Assembly: GCA_018881555.1 (NCBI GenBank)
Contig: JACAXG010000024.1
Location: 8,861,662 to 8,925,661, forward strand
DNA length: 64,000 bases
Direction of reading: 5' to 3'
From: Amblyornis subalaris
Taxonomy: Eukaryota > Chordata > Aves > Passeriformes > Ptilonorhynchidae
Position 1 is the stretch's first letter. Each line of letters begins with the position of its first letter. Under the pieces are notes generated by a model. The model saw nothing but the letters and a program-made list of their open reading frames with translations. It was not told the origin of the DNA and did not search any database. Position numbers and translations under genes: made by a program. Below, piece after piece: positions 57,940-64,000 of this stretch.

Positions 57940-58420
57940 TCATCCTAACCCCTGTAATCCTGGGACCTCAGTAGTTTCTGCAACTTGATGAATAGCAGAG
58001 ACCCTGGTCTGCACTGGCAAGGCATGGAAAATGTCACCTCTAAGTTCCTTTCCGGCTTTCTGACAGCTCTCTTCAATCCTCTCTTCCAATTTCTGCACAC
58101 ACTTACTGAGGTCTGTTTCCATGGCCGAGACTTGAGCTCCTATCAGGGCATGGACAGTATCTTCATATGTCTGGAACCTTATTGTCACAGCACTCAACTG
58201 TCTTGTTTTCCTCTTCCCATTGCAGAGATGCTAGGAAGTGGGAGTATGCTTGTGGCTCGAGTCATGTGCGTTTCAACCACTCCAATGTTTTATATTTTAC
58301 AAGGTCTGGATTTGAAGTGCCTTGGTCGTTATTTGAGAAAATGATGTCTAGCACAAGCAGTTCTCCCATGCATTGGATTCCTTGCTCCATGGTTTTCCAA
58401 GGGCCTTGCTGCAGCTAGCA
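57940..58420 (-). pseudogene. ERVL-type gag fragment
   Basis: The minus strand has an open stretch (58197-57940) reading AVTIRFQTYEDTVHALIGAQ followed by a charged, heptad-like segment (AMETDLSKCVQKLEERIEES). Upstream, in changing frames, is a TLEWLKRT-like stretch. These recall HERV-L-type gag with its coiled coil. Its position upstream of pol in the same orientation fits one minus-strand ERVL copy that has lost protease and most of RT. It is not functional. Confidence 0.55.
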
Positions 58421-58425
58421 AGGTC

Positions 58426-58743
58426 AAAATTCGGATTGCATGTTCAAAATTCAATACAGCCAAGGATTGCTGCCAGACAAAAGCAGCCAGGACAGACTGG
58501 TCTGCCGGTCTTCACTTCTCATGGGCTGCCTCTAATCTGCACCTAAAACACTGGGGCACCGGGCTTTCCTTCCTATGAAAAAAACCTGTCATTCTGGTCC
58601 CATAGCCCAGGGCAAAATGTGGATTGCCTGTACAAAATTCAATACCTGCAGGGACTGGTGACAGACAAAAGCTTCCCAGACAAACAGGTCTGGCTGGACG
58701 TGACCTCTCCTGGGCTGCCTCTCATCTGCTGCTGACACACTGG
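58426..58743. repeat. diverged direct repeat, two units of ~130 bp
   Basis: 58,426-58,554 and 58,613-58,743 share the order ATTCGGATTGC/TGTGGATTGC, CAAAATTCAATAC, CAGACAAAAGC, CTGGGCTGCCTCT and ACACTGG, separated by about 60 bases. It sits between the ERVL gag fragment and the satellite, so it may be ERVL leader or LTR sequence. Confidence 0.6.
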
Positions 58744-58759
58744 TGGTACATGAAGGCCT

Positions 58760-60375
58760 TGAGAGTCCTAGGAGGAGCAGGGCGAAGCAAAACAAGGCAA
58801 GTCCAGGAAATGCCAGGAGTAAAGGGGTCTTGAATTCCAGATGGGGGAGTAGTGAGCAAGGTAATGCAAGGCAAGGGAGGGGTTCAAGAGCAAGGCAAAA
58901 AAAGTGGTTGCTTTGCAAGGCAAGGCAAGGCAAGTAACAGGCAGGCAAGGCAATGAGAGTCATAGAAGGAAAAGGAAAGGCGAGGTTGGACCTGGCGAAA
59001 CGGATAGGGAATTCAAGGTGGGGGATGGTTGAGCGAGTCAGTGCAAGGCAGTGGAGGGAAGGAAGGGCAAGGGAAGGCTACAAAGCAGGCGGAGGAGCAA
59101 TGCCATGTGTGAGACAGCAAGGAAATGCAAAGGAATAGTCAGGACTGACAAGGAAATGCAATGTTGGGTAGGAAAGGCAAGACAAAACAAGGGAGAGCAA
59201 GGCAAGGCAATGAATGTCCTAACACAAAACAGGCAATGCACAGCAAGGCCAAGAAAAAAGCAATAGGGTAGTCGAGGCGGGGGTTGGGTGAGCAAGTCAA
59301 TGCAAGTCAGTGGAGTGGTAGAAAGGACAGGGGAAAGACATGGATGAGTCAAGAAGGCAAAGGAAGGGATAATCAGGAACGGTAAAGAAATGCAATATAA
59401 GGTAGGAATGGCAAGGAAATGCAAACAAGGTGTGGGCCTGGTAAGGCAAGGCCAAGGAGGAAAGCAGTAGGCAGGTCAAGGGTTGGAGGTGGCATGCAAG
59501 GGAATGCAAGACAAGGGAGGCTTAGAAGGGCAAGGCAAGGAAGCTCCTGGTCTAACAAGGCAAGGCAAGGCAAGGGAGGGATAGATAAAGAAATGAGTGT
59601 TTACAAGTGCCAGCAAGGCAACACAAGGGAAGACGTTTCAAAAAGGGGTAAGGAAGTCATTGTGGGGGATGGGTGAGCAAGGCAATGCCAGGCAGTGCCA
59701 TGGTGGGAAGTGCAAGGTAATGATGTGGAAGCCTGGGGAAGGCAACGGAAAGTGGGGGTATGGAGGGGAAGTGAAGGGATTATCAGGAATGACAAGACAA
59801 TGCAAGGTTGAGCAGGAAAGGCAAGGAAAGGTAAGGGAGGGTTAGGCAAGGCCACGAGAGTAACAAGCAAAAAGCATTAAGGAAGTCAAGGTGGGAGATG
59901 GGTTAGCCAGGCAATGCAAGGCAATGAAGGAGAAGGAAGGGCAAGGGAAGGATACGGAGGGGTCGAAAATTCAATGCAAGGTGTGGGTAGGCAAGGCAAA
60001 ATAAATTGAAAGAAGGGCAGGCAAGGCAATGCCACGTCAGGGAAGAATTCATTAGGCATGCCACTGCGGGGTATGGGCATGCAGGGCAATGCAAGCTAGG
60101 GGAGTGTTAGGCAGTGCAAGGCAAGGCAAGGGGTAGTGTGCAAGGCAAGGAAAGTGCTATATATACAAGGCACTGAATGTCATAAGAGGAACAGGCAATG
60201 CACAGCAAGGCCAGGAAAAAAGAAGTAGGGAAGTCAAGGTGGGGGATGGGTGAACAAGTCAATGCAAGGCAATGGAGTGTAAGGAAGAGCAAAGGAAGGA
60301 CAGAGAGGGGTCAGTAAGGCAATGCAAGGTTTGAGAAGGAAAGGAAAGGCAAGACAAGGGAGGAGATGGGCATGG
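58760..60375 (-). repeat. CCTTG satellite, block 2 (inverted)
   Basis: The same satellite as block 1 in the opposite orientation; the plus strand reads CAAGG/AAGGC. The box GGTGGGGGATGGGTGAGCAAG (or a close variant) recurs at about 58,842, 59,018, 59,278, 59,487, 59,660, 59,890, 60,066 and 60,238. Spacings are 172-260 bases, with a mean near 200. The block ends at a sharp strand switch near 60,375. Confidence 0.87.
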
Positions 60376-60509
60376 AAGACCCTGCCTTGCCTTGCTTGCT
60401 CCTTCTTTGACTTGCCTTGGCTTGCCCACCCCAACCTTACATTGCCTTACCAACACTCACGTGTCCTTCCCTTGCTCCTCCTATCACTCCTTTGCTTTGC
60501 ATTGTCTTG

Positions 60510-60515
60510 CTCACC
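60510..60515. repeat. 6-bp target-site duplication of the solo LTR
   Basis: CTCACC precedes the LTR and recurs at 60851-60856. The motif comes from the satellite box GCTCACCCATCC. Confidence 0.9.
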
Positions 60516-60850
60516 TGTCACTCTCGGACACAAAATAAGCACACGAGACGCAGTTATCAGGGTCCACCAGCCAGGGCAGAGGCCAAGGAAGGAAGGAGGA
60601 AAAAAGGAGAGCGGCCTCTGCCCTTGGTCTTTATTTATATGTTTTCAGAAACTACCGTGGATTGGAGGAAGAGAATACCACCTCCTGCTGTCCACTAGTC
60701 AACGGAATTGTCTATCATATAAGCTACAAGAATTCAAAACATCAAGCCAGTTACAGTAACATAAGCTATGTTTATACAAAAGTGCGTGAGAAACTATTTA
60801 CCGAACTTAAAACACTGCACAACTGAAGAACTGCAAAATGCAGAGCTACA
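60516..60850 (-). mobile_element. solo LTR of the ERVK-like family (335 bp)
   Basis: The same length and structure as the provirus LTRs at 43225-43559 and 49648-49982, with TG...CA ends and the merged TATA/polyA string at 60640-60630. By eye it differs from them at about 30 positions (roughly 9-10%, clustered near 60,575-60,600). It belongs to an older wave or sister subfamily and is not the product of the same insertion. The perfect 6-bp duplication confirms a single integration followed by LTR-LTR recombination. Confidence 0.93.
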
Positions 60851-61399
60851 CTCACCCATCCCCCACCTTAACGTTCCTGCTTTTTTAATACTGTCCTTGC
60901 TTTGCCTTGCAAGCCTCTCATTTGACTTGCCTTCCTTTGCCTCCCTCAACCTTGTCTTGCCCTGCAAACACACCCCAAGGCTTGCCCTACCAACCTTTCC
61001 CTTTGCTTCCATAGCCTTACTACTCATCCCCTGCCTTGACCAGCCTACCCCTTTCTTCCCTGTCCTTACCTTGCCTTTCTTTCTACTTCTTTCTGCCATT
61101 GACTTGTCTTGCCTACCCGTTACTGGACTTGCCTACCCATCACTGCACTTGCTTTCCTCTGCCCTGCCTTGCCTACAACTTCTGAGCCTTCTCTTGCCTC
61201 CCACTCTATTGCCTTGCCTTGCCGTTCCTTCTAAACCTTGCCTTTCCTTGCCTTGCCATTCCTCTCCATCCCTTGCCTTGTATTTCCTTGCCTACCTGTG
61301 TCATACTTTGCATTTCCGTTCATATCCATCCCCCACCTTTAACAAACTAGCCCTCTCTTCCTGTTGGAACCCTGGGTTCAGATAATTTCAATCTCTCAG

Positions 61400-61872
61400 T
61401 GTTGACAGGTAATGATTTTCAAAAGCACACAGTTTGACCTGAGGCCTTGGGAAAGACTTCCCTTTTCAGGTGATAACACTAAGATTGATACTGTGTAATT
61501 AAAAAGCAATTTGTTATGTCACTGGGTGAAATATGTAGAGGTGTAAAAAATTAGGTTTATTAGTTATTAGTAAGGTATTAGTAGCAAGATGGAGGATTTT
61601 GGGTGTGGGTTATTACTTCTTCTTTCTTCCTTCTTCTTCACAAGTCTGGATAGTTTGGTATTGATTAAAAAAACCCACAATGCGGAGAGTAAATGAATAG
61701 TTACTGGATTATAAGTAAAAACATGTTAGTTGGCAACTCATAATTCGATAGATTGGACTTTAAATAGCCTTGGAATTCACAACTCAGGGCCATTTTTCCA
61801 CCTTGTTAACTTAGGCACGCTCTGTGCAGCTATGCCATAGATAAGAAATGAATGAACAATCTAATTAGAACA
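61400..61872 (+). mobile_element. solo LTR, 473 bp
   Basis: It begins TGTTGACAGGTAATG and ends TAATTAGAACA, flanked by TCTCAG on both sides (61394-61399 and 61873-61878). TTTAAATA near 61,760 could be the TATA box on the plus strand. The first ~70 bases resemble the start of the LTR-like element at 57,324. It splits satellite blocks 3 and 4. Strand is inferred from the TATA position. Confidence 0.65.
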
Positions 61873-61974
61873 TCTCAGTGCCTCCTGTGTGTCACTCCAA
61901 ACTCTGAGCAAAGAACTCTCGAAACAGCAAAAGAAGAAATAGAAATATTAATATTAATATTAACATCTTCCCAC

Positions 61975-63479
61975 ATCTTGCCTCACCTTCTGTTCCTCTC
62001 CTTCACTAGCCTTGCCTTTCCTATCCCTCTCTTACCTTGCCTTACCCCTCCTCCTGCTGTGCCATTGCTTTGCCTTGCCTTTCCCTTCATGTCCTTCACT
62101 TGCCTTGCCTACCCCTACCTTGCCTTCCATGACCCAACCTTGCATTTCCTTACTGACACCTTCCCCACCTTGCCTTTCCCTTCCTATTTGTAGCTTGCCT
62201 TGAATGCTATTGCATACTCATCTCTTGCCTTGACTTCCCCTTCTTTTCTGGCCATGCCTTGCTTGTCCTGCCCTTCCTTTCACCTGCCTTCCTTGCCTAA
62301 CACTCCCTTTTCTTTCCTACCCTTTCCTTGTCTTGCCCTAAATTAGCTGCAACTCCATTGCTGTGCCTTGGCTTTCATTGCCTACCACTCCCTTACCTCC
62401 CCTTGCTCTGCCCTGCCTACCCGTGTCTTGGTTTCCATCATCTGGCAGAGCCATCCCCTCCCCTGCCTTGCATTACTTCTCCAACCCCAGCTTTGCAATG
62501 CCTTCCTGACTCCTTCATGTCCTTCCCTTGCCCCTCTTACCACTTCATTGCCTTGCATTGCCTTGCTCACCCATCCCCCACCTTGATGTCACTTTTCTCC
62601 CGGCCTTGCCTTGCCTGCCCCTCCTATGACTCTCCTTGTCTTGCCTATCTCTCACTTGCCTTGCTTTGCAAACCCACCCCTTGACTTGCCTAGCCCTACC
62701 TAGCCCTCCCTTCAATTACATTGCCTTTCATACATATCACCTGCCTTGACTTGCCTCCTCCTTTCTTCCCAGGCTTTGCCATGCCTTGCCTTCCTTCCTT
62801 TTGATTTGCCTTATCTTTNCTACCCCTCCCTTGCCTTGCATTGCCTCGTAAACCCATTACGTGCCTTGACTTGCCTGCCCCTTTCTTGACTGACCTTGCC
62901 TTGCCTAGCCCTTTCTGTCCCTGCCTGGCCTACCCATCACTGGACTTACCTTCCTATACCCTGCCTTACCTACCACTTCTGAGCCTTCTCTTGCCTACCA
63001 CTCCATTGCCTTGCTTTGCTTTCCCCTCACTGGTCTTGCCTGCCTTCCCTATGACTTTCTTGACTTGCCTAGAATTGCCTACCCAGCCTTTTATTTCCTT
63101 GCCATACCTGATCATCCCTTGCACTGCCTTGCCTTGCAGAGCTCAGCCTTGCATTGCCTTACTGACACCATTGTGTATTTCCCTTGCCCTTCCTACCTCG
63201 CCATTGCCTTGTGTTGCCCTGCTCAGCTATGCCCCACGCTGAATGCCTTACCCCCTGTTTCCTGGCTTTGTCTTGCCTGCTCCTCCTAGACTCTCCTTGC
63301 TTTGCATAACTCTCATGTGCCTTGCCGTGCAAAGTCAACACTTGCCTTGCCCTGCTACCACTCCTTTCCCTTGAGTTCCCTTGCATGCCCATCCCCCCCA
63401 CCTTGACCTGTCTACAATATTCTTCCCTGGCCTAGCCTAGCCAGGCCTACCCACTTTTGACCTGCATTGCCTTGCCTAA
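61975..63479 (+). repeat. CCTTG satellite, block 4
   Basis: CCTTG/TTGCC-rich on the plus strand, again with the boxes CACCCATCCCCCACCTTGA and CCTATGACTCTCCTTG (near 62,570 and 62,625). Open frames up to 133 codons are repeat by-products. The block ends where an LTR-like TG begins at 63,480. Confidence 0.85.
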
Positions 63480-64000
63480 TGTTACGATCTGGTTTAAAAC
63501 TGAAGGAGCAAAGAAAGCTAAGTCTCTGGGTATAAACCAGAAGAAACTTAGAAGGTTCAAAATATTCCTAAAAACGAGATTAAAACCAAACGAGATTAAA
63601 TGTTGGTGCCAAAAAAAATTGAAAATATTTTATTTAACAGTAAGTGAGAGAGAAAAAAAGAAAGAGAAAGAAAGAAATAGACAAAGGTGTGCTGGGGGTG
63701 AAGAGGACAGCAAAGTGACAAGGGTTAGGTGGAAACATATCACCCCTCCGTGGGTCCCAACGTCGTCTCATTCATCCCTACATCAGGTCTTCTGGTTGGT
63801 GAGGGTCCTCGTCACTGCCGCCGCCGCAAAGCATAGTATCCATTGGATTAGTATATGTTTTGACCAGGTGGGAATGCCCGGGTACCACCCCAGAGGGGGT
63901 CAGCTTGAGACTGTCCCTTGCAAGATTGAGGGTCTCTTACATCATTTTGGTGCAGGGTCTGGGGGGGCCTTTGATGGGCCATGGCACACCCTTCTGCTGT
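63480..64000 (-). mobile_element. LTR-like element truncated by the window edge
   Basis: An abrupt change from satellite to TGTTACGATCTGGTTTAAAAC marks an element end. On the minus strand AATAAA lies at 63634-63629, near what would be the 3' end of an LTR, with a purine-rich GA tract beside it (about 63,647-63,690) and a GC-rich stretch further in. The other end is outside the window, so neither length nor duplication can be checked. Confidence 0.45.

Larger units (their letters stand above)
60376..61365 (+). repeat. CCTTG satellite, block 3 (plus orientation), interrupted by a solo LTR
   Basis: From ACCCTGCCTTGCCTTGC onwards the plus strand is again CCTTG-rich. The array is interrupted at 60,510-60,856 by a solo LTR and its duplication, then continues with CATCCCCCACCTTAACG. 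The LTR therefore inserted into existing satellite. Confidence 0.85.

Noticed and set aside
55250..63479. CRISPR-like spacing of the satellite boxes
   Set aside because: Boxes are imperfect, the intervals are themselves repetitive, and the context is a vertebrate genome.

Overview
The window looks like non-coding DNA from a songbird (passerine). The evidence is an antisense CR1 LINE 3' end, several solo LTRs resembling the zebra-finch TguLTR5 type, an envelope-less class II (betaretrovirus-like, ERVK) provirus, and AT-rich sequence with no convincing host exon. Family names are from memory. The class calls rest on motifs, terminal dinucleotides and target-site duplications (TSDs) read directly.

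Layout. 1-42,000 is AT-rich intergenic or intronic sequence. It holds one GC/CpG-rich island (about 5,760-6,745) with a good minus-strand splice donor at 6,076/6,075, and six solo LTRs with flanking TSDs: 968-2008, 26012-26703, 29138-30209, 33589-34291, 35406-36540 and, further right, 53009-54028. 42,003-42,600 holds an LTR-like promoter/polyA arrangement.

42,627-50,070 is a nested structure. An old CR1 copy (minus strand) is split by a 6,758-bp provirus (43225-49982, minus strand) with 335-bp LTRs and a perfect CAATTG duplication. It carries gag, dUTPase, protease, RT, RNase H and integrase in betaretroviral order but no env. It is defective: gag, pro and the RT-RNase H junction are broken by stops and frame changes, although the RT, RNase H and integrase catalytic residues are present. 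A related 335-bp solo LTR lies at 60516-60850.

55,250-63,480 is dominated by a CCTTG/CAAGG-rich satellite with a loose higher-order period near 200 bp. Its strand orientation switches: CCTTG on plus (55,250-56,135), on minus (58,760-60,375), then on plus again (60,376-63,479). Between the first two blocks lies a wreck of an ERVL-type element (gag, RNase H and integrase fragments, minus strand) with another LTR inside it. Two solo LTRs with TSDs (60516-60850, 61400-61872) interrupt the third block. The window ends inside another LTR-like element starting at 63,480.

No host protein-coding gene could be supported. The many open frames in the satellite are a by-product of stop-poor repeat sequence. 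The best candidates for something undescribed are the orientation-switching satellite around the ERVL remnant and the concentration of isolated ambiguous bases in the provirus.
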